Assembly: GCA_026001225.1 (NCBI GenBank) | Contig: BNZQ01000012.1 | Location: forward strand, 1-47,470 | Length of the DNA stretch: 47,470 bases | Origin: Clostridia bacterium | GTDB taxonomy: Bacteria; Bacillota; Clostridia; Christensenellales; DUVY01 | Reading direction: 5' to 3' | Shown here: piece after piece, positions 9,467 through 18,337 of the stretch | Layout: each line of letters opens with the position of its first letter | Position numbering within the stretch: the first letter of the stretch is position 1 | The notes under the pieces: generated by a model | Told to the model about the DNA's origin: nothing | Databases searched by the model: none | What the model saw: only the letters and a program-made list of their open reading frames with translations | Made by a program: the position numbers and the translations under genes

Positions 9467-10681
9467 ATGAGTGCGTATTCTAAAACCGTTTTCCGTATGT
9501 TCAAAAGCAACGCCGTGCGTTTCGCGGTCATCGCCGTGTTGGTCATGATCAGCGTGTCGATCGTGTCGGGCATCGGCGCGATTTCGCCTAAAATGAGGGA
9601 CGCTTTGGCCATGCTGCCCGATCTCGGTCGCGAACACGATTTGGAATACCTAACGTTTTTAGCCGACAATATCGAGGTCATCAGCTATATTTTCCCCGTC
9701 TTTTTCATCGCCGTCGCCGCGTTGGTGGCGTTCATCACGATCACGCGGTTGGTCGAAAACGAGCGCGCTCCTATCGGTTGCTACAAAACGCTCGGTTACG
9801 GCGGGGCACACATCGTCTTTAAATACGTGTTTTTCGCCGCGGCGGCGTGCGTTCTCGGTTGCGGCGGCGGTTTGTTTTTAGGGCATTTCGTGTTGTCGCC
9901 CGTGCTGTATTCCTCGGTCGGCGACAAATTCCGGTTGCCCGCCGTTCATGGATTTTATCTCACGTTCGGCATCGTCGCCGCGGCGGTCACGCTGTTTTGC
10001 GTGTTAGCGGTCACGTTTTTGGTCGCGTTTAGGTCGACGAAGGAAAAACCGGCGGAGCTTCTCTTGGCCAAAAGCCCCAAGGCGGGCGGCGTCATCCTGA
10101 TCGAAAGGATACCCTTTCTTTGGCGGCGGCTCAAATTCAAATACAAATCCACGCTCCGCAACATTTTCCGCTATAAAATGCGGTTCTTGATGACGGTGTT
10201 TTCGGTACTCGGTTCGACCGCGCTTGTGTTCGCGGGGCTTGCGCTGTATTTTTCGCTTTCCGTAACGAATCCCGAAATGCTCGATATCATGAAATCCATT
10301 TCCTCGGTGCTGATCGTGTTCGCGGTCGTCCTCAACGCGTTGGTAATTTACAATATCACCAACATCAATATCGACGAGCGCAAGCGCGAAATCGCCACGC
10401 TCAAAGTGCTGGGGTATCGGAATATAGAGGTCGTCGGTTACATCTTCCGCGAGTTATTTTTGCTTACGTCGGTCGGCGTACTGCTCGGCTTGCCGACGGG
10501 GTACGTATTCATGCGCTTCATGTTTAAGTTTTTGGAATTCGGCGGCATCGAACACGTCAAAGGGTTCGTGTGGATTGTATCGGGCGCGCTGTCGCTGGTT
10601 TCGCTCGCGTTGGCGGATTTGCTGTTGTTTCGCAAAATCCATCGCGTGGATATGAACGCTTCGCTGAAAACGGTAGAGTAG
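9467..10681 (+). CDS. FtsX-like ABC permease, compact
   Basis: A 404-residue membrane protein with a TM helix near residues 18-40. A first FtsX-type block follows (IFPVFFIAVAALVAFITITR, then LVENERAPIGCYKTLGY) and a second one (VLIVFAVVLNALVIYNITN, then ERKREIATLKVLGY). The ER-x-x-I-(A/G)-x-x-K-x-LGY motif in both is the usual contact region for the ATPase. Only about 35 residues separate TM1 from the first block, where Firmicute permeases of this class usually carry an extracellular domain of hundreds of residues. It is either a minimal variant or the product of an in-frame loss. The 134 bases before it contain no gene and only a weak inverted repeat (about 9407-9451); no clear ribosome binding site is visible. 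Confidence 0.85.
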   Translation: MSAYSKTVFRMFKSNAVRFAVIAVLVMISVSIVSGIGAISPKMRDALAMLPDLGREHDLEYLTFLADNIEVISYIFPVFFIAVAALVAFITITRLVENERAPIGCYKTLGYGGAHIVFKYVFFAAAACVLGCGGGLFLGHFVLSPVLYSSVGDKFRLPAVHGFYLTFGIVAAAVTLFCVLAVTFLVAFRSTKEKPAELLLAKSPKAGGVILIERIPFLWRRLKFKYKSTLRNIFRYKMRFLMTVFSVLGSTALVFAGLALYFSLSVTNPEMLDIMKSISSVLIVFAVVLNALVIYNITNINIDERKREIATLKVLGYRNIEVVGYIFRELFLLTSVGVLLGLPTGYVFMRFMFKFLEFGGIEHVKGFVWIVSGALSLVSLALADLLLFRKIHRVDMNASLKTVE

Positions 10682-10820
10682 ATGGGCATCCTTTCTTTTA
10701 TACGAAAAGAAAGTCCAATCCTCCCCCAACTCCCCTCTAAACGCTTTTTAAAGAGGTTGGTTGGGCGACAGCGGTGAGCGGAAGCCCGTATAGGAGGAGC
10801 GTATCGCGCTGAAAGGTATC

Positions 10821-10866
10821 GGCCGGAGGGGCGCGAAGCGGCCCGTGGAATCCCGACCGCTTAAAA
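10821..10866 (+). repeat. Direct repeat upstream of the Mrr gene (copy 1)
   Basis: Shares GGAGG-GCGCGAAGC-GTGGAATCCCGACC-TTAAA architecture with 12211-12248 in the same orientation. It folds around GCGAAGC. It ends just before the promoter at 10882. The rest of 10682-10820 has no gene; it holds a hairpin in which CCCAAC and CCTCT pair with AGAGG and GTTGGG (about 10725-10768). Confidence 0.6.
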
Positions 10867-10881
10867 ATGCGGTTTAGGGAC

Positions 10882-10910
10882 ATGACATTTGCGGAAAGAT
10901 GTGCTATACT
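10882..10910 (+). promoter_or_regulatory. Promoter upstream of the gene remnant and Mrr gene
   Basis: ATGACA (10882-10887), 17 bases, TATACT (10905-10910), with TG one base before the -10. A start codon follows after 10 nt at 10921. Confidence 0.6.
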
Positions 10911-10920
10911 TAAACGGAAG

Positions 10921-11007
10921 ATGGCCGATTTGTCAAAAATGACGCTTGCCGAATTGTGGGCATTGTTTCCGATTTGTAAAAAAGTTTTTCTCGCAATAAT
11001 CATGTAA
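10921..11007 (+). pseudogene. 28-codon ORF resembling the N terminus of a GrpB-like protein
   Basis: Reads MADLSKMTLAELWALFPI for 18 residues, then CKKVFLAIIM and a stop. From memory of the family, MTLEELWxLFPI-type openings are characteristic of GrpB/UPF0157 and related proteins in Firmicutes. The reading frame then runs into AAAAAAGTTTTTCTCGC (10978-10994), which matches the right half of hairpin H1. The likeliest reading is a gene truncated at codon 19 by deletion and replaced by repeat sequence. It could alternatively be a short leader peptide for the Mrr gene 12 bases downstream. The promoter lies immediately before it. Confidence 0.4.
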
Positions 11008-11019
11008 AGAAAAAAGAAA

Positions 11020-12171
11020 ATGAAACAAAAAACGACTGAAAAGACAATCACGGTGGACGACGCGCGGGCGAAAATCGCCAAAGCGCTGATCGCCTATTAC
11101 AAAAAGCACGGCGCGGCGGAGCGCAACAAGCTGTTTCAGCCGGGCATCGACAGCTTGGGGCTTTCCAAAGCGCAGCTGACCGACAAGAGCGGCGACGGCA
11201 CCTACGGCAAGTATAGGGCGTTGACCGGCAACGTCATCAACGAGCTTGTCAAGGCGGGCGCGATTAAACTGCCCGCGGTCTATGCCGCCGCCGAAACGTT
11301 TCCCAAAAAGAAAACCGCCGATACGGTGCGGGTACGCGATACGCAAACGCAGTTAAAGGAACGGCGCGATCTGATCCGCGAATACTTGACCGCCAGATAT
11401 TTGACCGACGACGAAAAGCGGGACGCCGGCCCCGCCGCGCGCGGCAATATTTTAAAATCCATTTTAAACGACAGAAACAACGCCGGAGTGATCGCCTACA
11501 GCCCGATAGAGTACGTCCGCGAGTGGGCGGAGGAAAAATTCGTCAAAGCCGCCCGGATCGGCGAGGAAGAAAACCCTAAAAAGGACTATCCGAATACGCT
11601 GATCGGCAACCGATTGCGCAACCAATATGAGAAATACAGAAAACTGCTCGCCGGGGAATTATCGGAATTCGAATACCGGAAAGAACTGAAAAATACGGTC
11701 ATCGAGGCAGTCAACATTTTAGGCGGCGCGTTTCTCGAAAAATTGAGTTTGTCTTTGATTAAAGCGGCATACGGCGATAAGGTCGTCCAAGGCTCCGATC
11801 TTTTGACGGGCGGGGCGGACGACCACGGGATCGACGCGGAAGTAAGGGTGACCGACGAATTGGGGCTTGAGGAGCGGATCGTCATTCAGGCCAAGATCAA
11901 GTTGAATTCAGAATCCTATATCGGTGAAAAAATCATCCGCGAATTTTTAGGCTCGATCGCGCTGGCGGGCGCGCAAAAGGGCGTACTGATCACCAATTCC
12001 ACGATTTACGGCAAGGCGCGCGACTATTGCAAGGGGACGCGTAAAATCGACCATATCGCCTTGATCGGCGGTGACGAGATGTTCGGCTTGATGACACGGC
12101 ATAAAATCGGTGTCTATGCGGACGATCGCGGAAACGACGTGCTGGACGACGGCATATTCTTGATCGAGTAG
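11020..12171 (+). CDS. Mrr-type restriction endonuclease-like protein
   Basis: A 383-residue protein. The C-terminal third holds a PD-(D/E)xK nuclease core of the Mrr_cat type: GGADDHGIDAEV with Asp272, then RIVIQAKIK with Gln290 and Lys292. This is the D...Q-x-K arrangement typical of Mrr rather than the classic E-x-K. The N-terminal 250 residues are Lys/Arg-rich and helical and look like a DNA-recognition part; I do not recognise a named domain there. Mrr proteins cut DNA carrying foreign modifications, or act in stress. No methyltransferase is nearby, which fits a type IV (modification-dependent) or solitary defence enzyme. Start context AAGAAAAAAGAAA gives weak ribosome binding. Direct repeats bracket the locus. 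Confidence 0.75.
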   Translation: MKQKTTEKTITVDDARAKIAKALIAYYKKHGAAERNKLFQPGIDSLGLSKAQLTDKSGDGTYGKYRALTGNVINELVKAGAIKLPAVYAAAETFPKKKTADTVRVRDTQTQLKERRDLIREYLTARYLTDDEKRDAGPAARGNILKSILNDRNNAGVIAYSPIEYVREWAEEKFVKAARIGEEENPKKDYPNTLIGNRLRNQYEKYRKLLAGELSEFEYRKELKNTVIEAVNILGGAFLEKLSLSLIKAAYGDKVVQGSDLLTGGADDHGIDAEVRVTDELGLEERIVIQAKIKLNSESYIGEKIIREFLGSIALAGAQKGVLITNSTIYGKARDYCKGTRKIDHIALIGGDEMFGLMTRHKIGVYADDRGNDVLDDGIFLIE

Positions 12172-12210
12172 TTTTATGTTATGCAAGGGAGGCAATGTGT
12201 ACAAGTCATT

Positions 12211-12248
12211 CAGAGGATGCGAAGCATCTGTGGAATCTCAACCTTAAA
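12211..12248 (+). repeat. Direct repeat downstream of the Mrr gene (copy 2)
   Basis: Matches 10821-10866 (AGAGG-TGCGAAGC-TGTGGAATCTCAACC-TTAAA). It forms a hairpin with loop GAA. A separate small hairpin, AGAGTAC (12254-12260) with GTACTCT (12266-12272), follows and may help end transcription, although it lacks a T-tract. Confidence 0.6.
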
Positions 12249-12297
12249 CCATAAGAGTACGTAAAGTACTCTGAAAACACATAAATTGTAGAGTACT

Positions 12298-12326
12298 TTG
12301 TTTAAAAACAAAAAACAGGATATACT
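12298..12326 (+). promoter_or_regulatory. Promoter 7 nt before the SDR start codon
   Basis: TTGTTT (12298-12303), 17 bases, TATACT (12321-12326), then 7 bases to the ATG at 12334. The transcript would start at or next to the A of ATG. Confidence 0.6.
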
Positions 12327-12333
12327 TATAAAC

Positions 12334-13140
12334 ATGAAAAAGAAAGCGGAAACAAAGAAAATCGCGGTGATTACGGGTGCCTCGAGCGGAATCGGCTTCG
12401 CGGCGGCGAAGCTGTTTATCCGCAAGGGGTATACCGTATACGGATTGTCCCGAAACGGCGTAAGCGACGCCGAAAAGATCGAGTTCATTCCTTGCGATTT
12501 GGCCGACGACGCGCAGGTCGCGGCGGCATTGGAGCAAATTATCGCGGCCGAGGGCCGAATCGACGTTTTGGTCAACAACGCGGGCATGGGGATTGCCGGC
12601 CCCGCGGAGGACGCGAATATGACCGACGCGCGCTATATTTTCGAGGTCAATTTTTTCGGCGCGGTCAAGACCGTGAAAGCGGCGGCGGCCGTCATGCGGG
12701 AAAAGGGCGGCGGCTCGATCGTCAACGTGTCCAGCGTTGCGGGCGTGTTCCCGATCCCGTTCCAAAGCTTCTATTCGGCGACCAAGGCGGCGCTTTCGAT
12801 TTGGTCGGAAGCCGCGAGTTTGGAATTACGTCCCTTCGATATACGCGTTTCCGCCGTATTGCCCGGCGACGTCAAGACCAATTTCACCGCCGTGCGGCGA
12901 AAAGTAGCCGATATGCCCGCGCATTACGCGAAAAAGGGCGACAAAAGTATCGCCGCGATGGAAAAGGATGAGATGAACGGTATGCCGCCCGAAAAGGTCG
13001 CCCGCGCGATTTACGGGGCGGCGACGCGCAAAAAACCGCGGCCGTTACGGGTCGTCGGCGGAAAATACAAGCTGTTCGTGTTTTTGAATCGGTTTTTACC
13101 CCGCAGGTTTATTGATTGGCTGATCGGGAAGATGTACTGA
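12334..13140 (+). CDS. Short-chain dehydrogenase/reductase (SDR)
   Basis: A 268-residue classical SDR. The Rossmann dinucleotide motif TGASSGIG lies near residue 14, NNAG near 84, a catalytic Ser in NVSSVAG and the YSATK catalytic Tyr/Lys pair near 148. The substrate is not evident. An acidic residue is not clear after the second strand (GLSRNG), which hints at NADP(H) preference. The ATG at 12334 was chosen over one at 12298 because the earlier reading overlaps the promoter. No Shine-Dalgarno is present, consistent with a leaderless message. The next gene starts one base after its stop. Confidence 0.88.
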   Translation: MKKKAETKKIAVITGASSGIGFAAAKLFIRKGYTVYGLSRNGVSDAEKIEFIPCDLADDAQVAAALEQIIAAEGRIDVLVNNAGMGIAGPAEDANMTDARYIFEVNFFGAVKTVKAAAAVMREKGGGSIVNVSSVAGVFPIPFQSFYSATKAALSIWSEAASLELRPFDIRVSAVLPGDVKTNFTAVRRKVADMPAHYAKKGDKSIAAMEKDEMNGMPPEKVARAIYGAATRKKPRPLRVVGGKYKLFVFLNRFLPRRFIDWLIGKMY

Positions 13141-13141
13141 A

Positions 13142-13618
13142 TTGAAGGTTATTTACAGGGAAATTAGATATGAGGAATTTCCGGTACTCGCGGAATTTTT
13201 ATATCACGCGGTTTTTGTCCCGCCGGGAACGGCGCCGTTGCCGCGGGATACCGTATACAAGCCGGAAATACATATCTATATCGACGGTTTCGGTCAAAAG
13301 GAAGGCGACATCTGCGCGGTCGCGGAAAGCGCGGGGCAAATTCTCGGCGCGGCATGGACACGGATCATTCCGGCGTTCGGGCATATAGACGACCGAACGC
13401 CCGAGCTTGCGGTTTCGGTTTTGCCGGACTGCCGCGGCAGGGGGATCGGCGGCGCGTTATTGTCGCGTTTGTTCGGATTACTGAAAGAAAAAGGGTATCG
13501 GCAAACCTCGCTGTCCGTCCAAAAGGAAAACCCCGCCGCCCGTTTATACGTTCGGGCGGGATATGGGGTCGTTCGGGAGAATGCGGAGGATTATATCATG
13601 CTAAAAAGGATCGGTTGA
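13142..13618 (+). CDS. GNAT family N-acetyltransferase
   Basis: A 158-residue GNAT protein that starts at TTG (13142), one base after the SDR stop, so it is probably translated by coupling. The acetyl-CoA binding motif appears as LAVSVLPDCRGRGIGGALL, followed by SLSVQKENPAARLYVRAGY, the usual C-terminal signature. It would transfer an acetyl group to a small molecule or protein amine; the target is unknown. It is co-transcribed with the SDR gene and ends before a strong hairpin at 13675. Confidence 0.85.
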   Translation: MKVIYREIRYEEFPVLAEFLYHAVFVPPGTAPLPRDTVYKPEIHIYIDGFGQKEGDICAVAESAGQILGAAWTRIIPAFGHIDDRTPELAVSVLPDCRGRGIGGALLSRLFGLLKEKGYRQTSLSVQKENPAARLYVRAGYGVVRENAEDYIMLKRIG

Positions 13619-13674
13619 GATTCTTCATTTCGCAACAAGTCCAATGACATATAACAGAAGTTTTTAGAAAGGGG

Positions 13675-13712
13675 CGCGGGGGAAACCTTTTTGTAAAAAG
13701 GTTTCCCCCGCG
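13675..13712. terminator. Perfect 18-bp hairpin between convergent genes (family H2)
   Basis: CGCGGGGGAAACCTTTTT (13675-13692) and its exact complement (13695-13712) around a 2-base loop. It separates the GNAT gene (+) from the DUF4363 gene (-) and could terminate both. The left flank, AGTTTTTAGAAAGGGGCGCG, resembles that of the hairpin at 24098. Confidence 0.75.
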
Positions 13713-13717
13713 GCGTC

Positions 13718-14110
13718 TTAAAAGATATTCTTTACATACGGTTTATGCAGCTCCCGCAACTCGTTTGTTTGCCGCAACAGGTTGTCCGCCTCGACCTGCG
13801 CCATGGGATATTCGTTGATTTGGATGTTGGTTTTCAGGCGGCCCAAAATCGCCGTGTATTCCATTAAAAGGATTTGATTGATCATGACGGACGCGGCGGG
13901 CTTGCGAGACAGCCAAAAGTCCTCTAAATTTTGCACCTTTTTCAGAATACTTTGCGTGTCTATGTGTTCCTTATCGATATTCATTTCAGTTTTAATCGCC
14001 GCCGCTTCGGTTTCGATACGCGTAAAAGTATTCTTCAAAACGAAGAATTCCGTAAACGCCGCCCCGAATATGAGCGCGAGCAAGGCCGTTATAATCACCA
14101 AGCGTTTCAT
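13718..14110 (-). CDS. DUF4363 family protein
   Basis: A 130-residue protein with one N-terminal hydrophobic segment (residues 4-22) that would anchor it with most of the chain outside. A helical region follows, with the family-like stretch LEDFWLSRKPAASVMINQ. DUF4363 proteins usually lie directly downstream of a DUF421 gene in Firmicutes, and that is the case here (gap 56 bases). The function is unknown; the partnership suggests a shared envelope role. Confidence 0.75.
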   Translation of the reverse strand: MKRLVIITALLALIFGAAFTEFFVLKNTFTRIETEAAAIKTEMNIDKEHIDTQSILKKVQNLEDFWLSRKPAASVMINQILLMEYTAILGRLKTNIQINEYPMAQVEADNLLRQTNELRELHKPYVKNIF

Positions 14111-14166
14111 TGCCGTTTAAAATACTCCTATAAAAGGTATGTCATGAGCCGCGTATCATGCATAAA

Positions 14167-14883
14167 TCACCACGTCGGATTGGGCACGGCGTGCTGTCCG
14201 GTTTTAAATTTTCCGTATTTCGGCTGTATATATAGCTTCCCGTTGTTGTCGATCGTCACCATCGACAGCTTTTTGTAATTGTTTTCGCCGTTTTTATGCA
14301 GCATTTTAATCGCCTCCGCGATCGTAATGCCTGTCAGCTCCAAATTTTCCTTTAAAAATTTGCCGTCCACCAACAGCGCGACCGGCAGGGCGGCCGGCTC
14401 CCGTTTGACCTTTAAATCCTCGCAGGTCGGCTGGTCGTCGGTTTCATAGGGGATCACGCACAATTTTCCGTTGGTCTCGAAAATCGCGTATTTGACCTCC
14501 TCGAAATTGAAATATTCCGCCGTTCGCAGGGCCTCGATCAAATCGTGGACGTTCATATTCAGCTTTTTTAAATTTTCGTAATTGATCCCGTTGGGATCGA
14601 CGACGATGATCGGATTGCCGCTGATCCACCGGCGCAGGACAATGCTTTTACGCGCCAAAAAGGACAGCAGGAAATGGAGCGCGCCCAGAACGATAATCGG
14701 GATAATGCCGTGCGACAGGGGAATCACCACGTCGGCCATGGGGATACAGGCGACCTCGGAGATGATGATCGTAATCACCAGCTCGAACGGCTGCATCTCG
14801 CCGATCTGCCGTTTGCCCATCAGGCGCATCACCGCGAACACGAACAGAAAGATAATGACCGCGCGTATCAATACGTTGAACAT
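14167..14883 (-). CDS. DUF421 membrane protein (YetF/YdfS family)
   Basis: A 238-residue protein with TM helices around residues 4-20, 33-50 and 59-77, followed by a soluble C-terminal domain. Family marks are MGKRQIGEMQPFELVITIII near the start and NPIIVVDPNGINYENLKKLN at the membrane-domain boundary. Members occur widely in spore-forming Firmicutes and some are sporulation- or stress-linked, but the molecular function is not established. The soluble part ends in a repeated small domain (GKLYIQPKYGKFKTGQ). No Shine-Dalgarno is visible before the ATG. It is followed by its usual partner, DUF4363. Confidence 0.85.
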   Translation of the reverse strand: MFNVLIRAVIIFLFVFAVMRLMGKRQIGEMQPFELVITIIISEVACIPMADVVIPLSHGIIPIIVLGALHFLLSFLARKSIVLRRWISGNPIIVVDPNGINYENLKKLNMNVHDLIEALRTAEYFNFEEVKYAIFETNGKLCVIPYETDDQPTCEDLKVKREPAALPVALLVDGKFLKENLELTGITIAEAIKMLHKNGENNYKKLSMVTIDNNGKLYIQPKYGKFKTGQHAVPNPTW

Positions 14884-14959
14884 ATCCGTTTTAATTTGAG
14901 CAAGTGAGGGGGGATTTATGCGTCGGCGTACATAGAAACGTCAGCTTGGTTTTTTTACT

Positions 14960-15541
14960 TTAGTTCGCCCGTGTTCGTTTGCTTCCATTGATTAGGGATA
15001 TGACGCCGAAAACGATAGCGATGCCTATGCTTGTCAAAGCAATGCCGATCATTGGCGTTGCGACGGATAAATATTCGTTTCGCATATTTTGAAGTTCCGC
15101 AATTTGATTTTCTTTGCCGGTATTAAAATCCAAATACACCTGGTTTTCGGTTCTTAATCCGACGATGGGACAAATATACCCGTCCCAAAAATATCCCGGC
15201 GCGCTTATAGTCGTGACCCGATCCCCGATATTCGTATCTTCCCAAAAACCGCTGTCTGCCACCGCACCGTCGTTTCGTTTCCACAATCCGACGTTTCTGA
15301 TAGGCTTCTCGCTTTCAAGTGGTTCAAAGAATTTGTATTTTTCACCGCCGTAGTTTTCGGCTTCTCTCACAATGCAAACAACTTCTTCATAGTTGTTGTT
15401 GTCCTTATAATACTCCACAACGTTAAAATTGACGCCTTTCATCATTCCGACAATGATCCATGCGAAAAAACACCCGCCTCCGATCATAAAAAACGAAATC
15501 GTTAAAATAACGTTTATCAGTGTTTTTTTATTTTTCTTCAT
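14960..15541 (-). CDS. Membrane protein with an extracellular beta-rich domain, unknown function
   Basis: A 193-residue protein with one TM helix at residues 9-33 and another near 157-182, separated by a soluble stretch of about 120 residues. It resembles DUF3592-type proteins in layout (short TM, beta-rich domain with EVVCIVREAE and IGDRVTTISAPG, closing TM), but I cannot confirm the family. The start at 15541 is preferred to one 9 bases upstream because that earlier ATG overlaps the TATAAT box. Confidence 0.65.
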   Translation of the reverse strand: MKKNKKTLINVILTISFFMIGGGCFFAWIIVGMMKGVNFNVVEYYKDNNNYEEVVCIVREAENYGGEKYKFFEPLESEKPIRNVGLWKRNDGAVADSGFWEDTNIGDRVTTISAPGYFWDGYICPIVGLRTENQVYLDFNTGKENQIAELQNMRNEYLSVATPMIGIALTSIGIAIVFGVISLINGSKRTRAN

Positions 15542-15548
15542 GTTATAC

Positions 15549-15559
15549 ATTATACCATA
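15549..15559 (-). promoter_or_regulatory. Extended -10 promoter, 7 nt before a start codon (- strand)
   Basis: On the - strand TATGGTATAAT, with the hexamer at 15554-15549 and 7 bases to the ATG at 15541. No good -35 box; the TG extension compensates. Confidence 0.6.
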
Positions 15560-15660
15560 AACTTACTTCATGACGAACGGATTTATAACGATGATTTTAA
15601 ATCGCGTTTTGCGAAATAGTATTGAGGACACTCGCTTGACTTGTTAAATGCCGCCGTTTT

Positions 15661-15670
15661 ATGGTATAAT
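15661..15670 (+). promoter_or_regulatory. Extended -10 promoter, 9 nt before lon
   Basis: ATGGTATAAT with hexamer 15665-15670; lon starts at 15680. A TTGACT at 15636-15641 is 23 bases away, too far for normal spacing. The AGAAAGG between box and ATG would lie at or upstream of the transcription start. Confidence 0.6.
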
Positions 15671-15679
15671 AGAAAGGCA

Positions 15680-18055
15680 ATGAATAACTACACTCCGAGT
15701 AACAACGGGAACTACCCGCAAAGCATCGAGGATTTGGTACTGGGCACCGAGCCGGTCAAGCCGAATCGGGCATACAAACTGGTCGCCCTGCGCGGCGTCG
15801 TAATCCTGCCGTTCGTCAACACGACGTTCGACATCGGACGCGACCGGTCGATCCTCGCGATCAACAAAAGCGTCGAGAGCGGCGAAAACATTTTGCTTGT
15901 GACGCAAAAGAACGCGACTGTGCCGGAACCCAATCCGGCCGACCTGTACCGCGTCGGTACGGTCGCCGCGATCAAGCAGGTCTTGAAGCTGCCGGGCGAG
16001 AACGTGCGCGTCGTCGTGCAGGGCTTAGAGCGCGTCGAGATCACCGGCTTTTTGGCCAGCGAGCCGTGCTTCGAGGTGTCCGTCCGCGAACTGCGTCCGG
16101 AGTATTCCTCCGAGATCAAGCTCGAGGTTTTAAAACGCAAGATTCGGGAATCGGCGGTCGAATTCAACAAGATCGACAACCGCGCCAACGATTTGGTCAA
16201 CGCGATCCTCGCCGAGGAGGATCCGTACCGGCTGGGCTTCTACGCCGCGCACCTGACGTTCCGAAAGGATTTCGAGAAGCAGAGGTTTTTGGAAACTGCC
16301 GAGGTCGAAAAGGCGTGCGAATTCCTGCTGTTCACGCTGTTGCGCGAGATCGAAATCATGCGCATGGATCGGCAAATTTCCGCCAAGGTCCGGCGGCAGA
16401 TGGACCGCAACCAAAAGGAATACTATTTGCGCGAACAATTAAAGGCGATCCACGACGAGCTCGGAGACGGCAAGGACGAGATAGAGGATTTAAAGAGGCG
16501 CGCGCTCGAGGCCGGTATGCCCGAGAGCGTGCTGGAAAAGGTCAACAAGGAAATCGTCCGCATGTCCAAAATGAGCGGCACCAGTCCCGAGGCGGCCGTC
16601 GCCCGCACCTATATCGAAACGCTGTCCGAATTGCCGTGGCAAACCGAAACGGAGGACAACAAGGATTTAAAGCGCGCGGCCGATATTTTGAATCGCGAGC
16701 ATTACGGGCTGGAAAAGGTCAAGGAACGGATTTTGGAATATTTGGCGGTCGCGCAGCTGACGAAAGCCCTAAAAAGTCCGATTCTGTGCTTCGTCGGCCC
16801 GCCCGGCGTGGGCAAGACCTCGATCGCGCGGTCGGTGGCGCACTGCCTTGATCGCAAATTCGCGTCGGTGTCTCTGGGCGGCATCCGCGACGAGGCCGAA
16901 ATCCGCGGGCACCGGCGCACCTATATCGGCGCGATCCCGGGCATCATCATCAATAATATCAAGACGGCGGGGACGCGCAACCCCGTGTTCCTTTTGGACG
17001 AGATCGACAAGATGACCTCGGATTTCCGGGGCGATCCGGCGGGCGCGATGTTGGAAGTGCTCGATCCCGAGCAAAACTTTCATTTCCGCGACCATTATCT
17101 GGACGTGCCGTTCGACCTGTCCAAAACCCTGTTTATCGCGACGGCCAATACGGCCGACACGATCCCCGCGCCGCTGCTCGACCGCATGGAAATCATCGAG
17201 CTGTCGGGCTACACGATGACCGAAAAGAAGCGGATCGCGCTCGATTACCTCGTTAAAAAGCAGGAGGATGCCAACGGCCTCTCGGGACGCTTGGCGGTGG
17301 ACGAGGCGGCGATCGAGTTGATCATCATGAAGTATACGCGCGAGGCGGGCGTGCGCTCGTTGGAACGGCAGATCGCCAAGATTTGCCGGAAAGCCGCGCG
17401 AAAGGCGGTGGAAAGCGGTCGGGACGAAACCTATTCCGTGACGGCGGACAATCTGCCCGAATATTTAGGCGTTCCTAAATTTTCCGATATCGTCATGAAC
17501 GACGCGGACGAAATCGGGGCGGCGACGGGCCTTGCGTGGACGTCCGTCGGCGGGGTCACAATGACGATCGAGGTGGCTTTGATCCCCGGCGGCAAGGGCG
17601 AAATACAGCTGACCGGAAAATTGGGCGAGGTCATGCGGGAATCGGCTTACGCCGCGCTGACGGTCGTAAAAAAACTCGCGCAAAAGTATGGGATCGACGC
17701 CGCGGCCTTTACGGAAAACAACATTCACCTGCACGTTCCCGAGGGCGCGACGCCCAAGGACGGCCCCAGCGCGGGCATCACGCTGGCGGTCGCCCTGATG
17801 TCGGCGTTTACGGGCCGCCGCGTCCGCCGGGATATCGCGATGACGGGTGAGATCACCCTGCGCGGCAAGGTTTTGGCGATCGGCGGCTTAAAGGACAAGG
17901 CTTTCGCCTGTCACAGGTCGGGCATCCGCACGTTGGTGATCCCGAAAGAAAATCATAAGGATATAGACGAAATCCACGAAAGCATACGCGGGGATTTGAC
18001 CATTATCGAGGCGGCAGATATCGACGAGGTGTTCGAGTTGGCTTTACTGAACTGA
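15680..18055 (+). CDS. lon: ATP-dependent protease La (Lon)
   Basis: A 791-residue LonA protease. The N-terminal substrate domain begins around residue 30 with [15 protein letters not shown] coiled linker follows ([12 protein letters not shown]), then the AAA+ module with Walker A GPPGVGKT (373-380) and Walker [10 protein letters not shown]. The C-terminal protease domain has catalytic Ser697 in PKDGPSAG and Lys740 in GGLKDK. It degrades damaged and regulatory proteins in the cytoplasm. Start at 15680 (MNNYTPS) rather than 15641, since the longer form crosses the -10 box. Heat-shock control would be usual, but no CIRCE-like or CtsR-like operator was seen. Confidence 0.95.
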   Translation: MNNYTPSNNGNYPQSIEDLVLGTEPVKPNRAYKLVALRGVVILPFVNTTFDIGRDRSILAINKSVESGENILLVTQKNATVPEPNPADLYRVGTVAAIKQVLKLPGENVRVVVQGLERVEITGFLASEPCFEVSVRELRPEYSSEIKLEVLKRKIRESAVEFNKIDNRANDLVNAILAEEDPYRLGFYAAHLTFRKDFEKQRFLETAEVEKACEFLLFTLLREIEIMRMDRQISAKVRRQMDRNQKEYYLREQLKAIHDELGDGKDEIEDLKRRALEAGMPESVLEKVNKEIVRMSKMSGTSPEAAVARTYIETLSELPWQTETEDNKDLKRAADILNREHYGLEKVKERILEYLAVAQLTKALKSPILCFVGPPGVGKTSIARSVAHCLDRKFASVSLGGIRDEAEIRGHRRTYIGAIPGIIINNIKTAGTRNPVFLLDEIDKMTSDFRGDPAGAMLEVLDPEQNFHFRDHYLDVPFDLSKTLFIATANTADTIPAPLLDRMEIIELSGYTMTEKKRIALDYLVKKQEDANGLSGRLAVDEAAIELIIMKYTREAGVRSLERQIAKICRKAARKAVESGRDETYSVTADNLPEYLGVPKFSDIVMNDADEIGAATGLAWTSVGGVTMTIEVALIPGGKGEIQLTGKLGEVMRESAYAALTVVKKLAQKYGIDAAAFTENNIHLHVPEGATPKDGPSAGITLAVALMSAFTGRRVRRDIAMTGEITLRGKVLAIGGLKDKAFACHRSGIRTLVIPKENHKDIDEIHESIRGDLTIIEAADIDEVFELALLN

Positions 18056-18073
18056 GGTAAGGAGTCAAAGCAT

Positions 18074-18318
18074 ATGAGGATCGTAGTGATCAACGGCGCG
18101 AAAAACAAAGGCTGCACCTATAAAATGAAAGACTTATTTTTAGAAGCGTTAGGCGGCGGCCACGAGATAACGGAATATCATTTGCCGGACGATGCGCCCG
18201 TTTTTTGCACGGGATGCAAAGCCTGCTGCGACGGGGAGAGCCGGAATCGGCGAACTACCGCCGTTGGAAAGAGAACGGTTGGCTGAACGGCGGCAAACCG
18301 TGGGGACGCGGCCGATAA
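18074..18318 (+). pseudogene. Decayed flavodoxin-like (NADPH-dependent FMN reductase type) gene
   Basis: The first 52 codons read as a normal flavodoxin-fold start: MRIVVINGAKNKGCTYKMKD, then a helix and FCTGCKACC, the cysteine motif typical of clostridial members. At about 18230 the frame breaks. Two frames over, 18232-18318 encode PESANYRRWKENGWLNGG and KPWGRGR before a stop, which resembles the normal C terminus of the same family (W-K-E-N-G-W-L and R-P-W). About 100 central codons are missing. The pattern is a frameshifting internal deletion. The ribosome binding site (AAGGAG) and the position just after lon remain. Confidence 0.65.
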
Positions 18319-18337
18319 AACGGGAATCGATATTATC

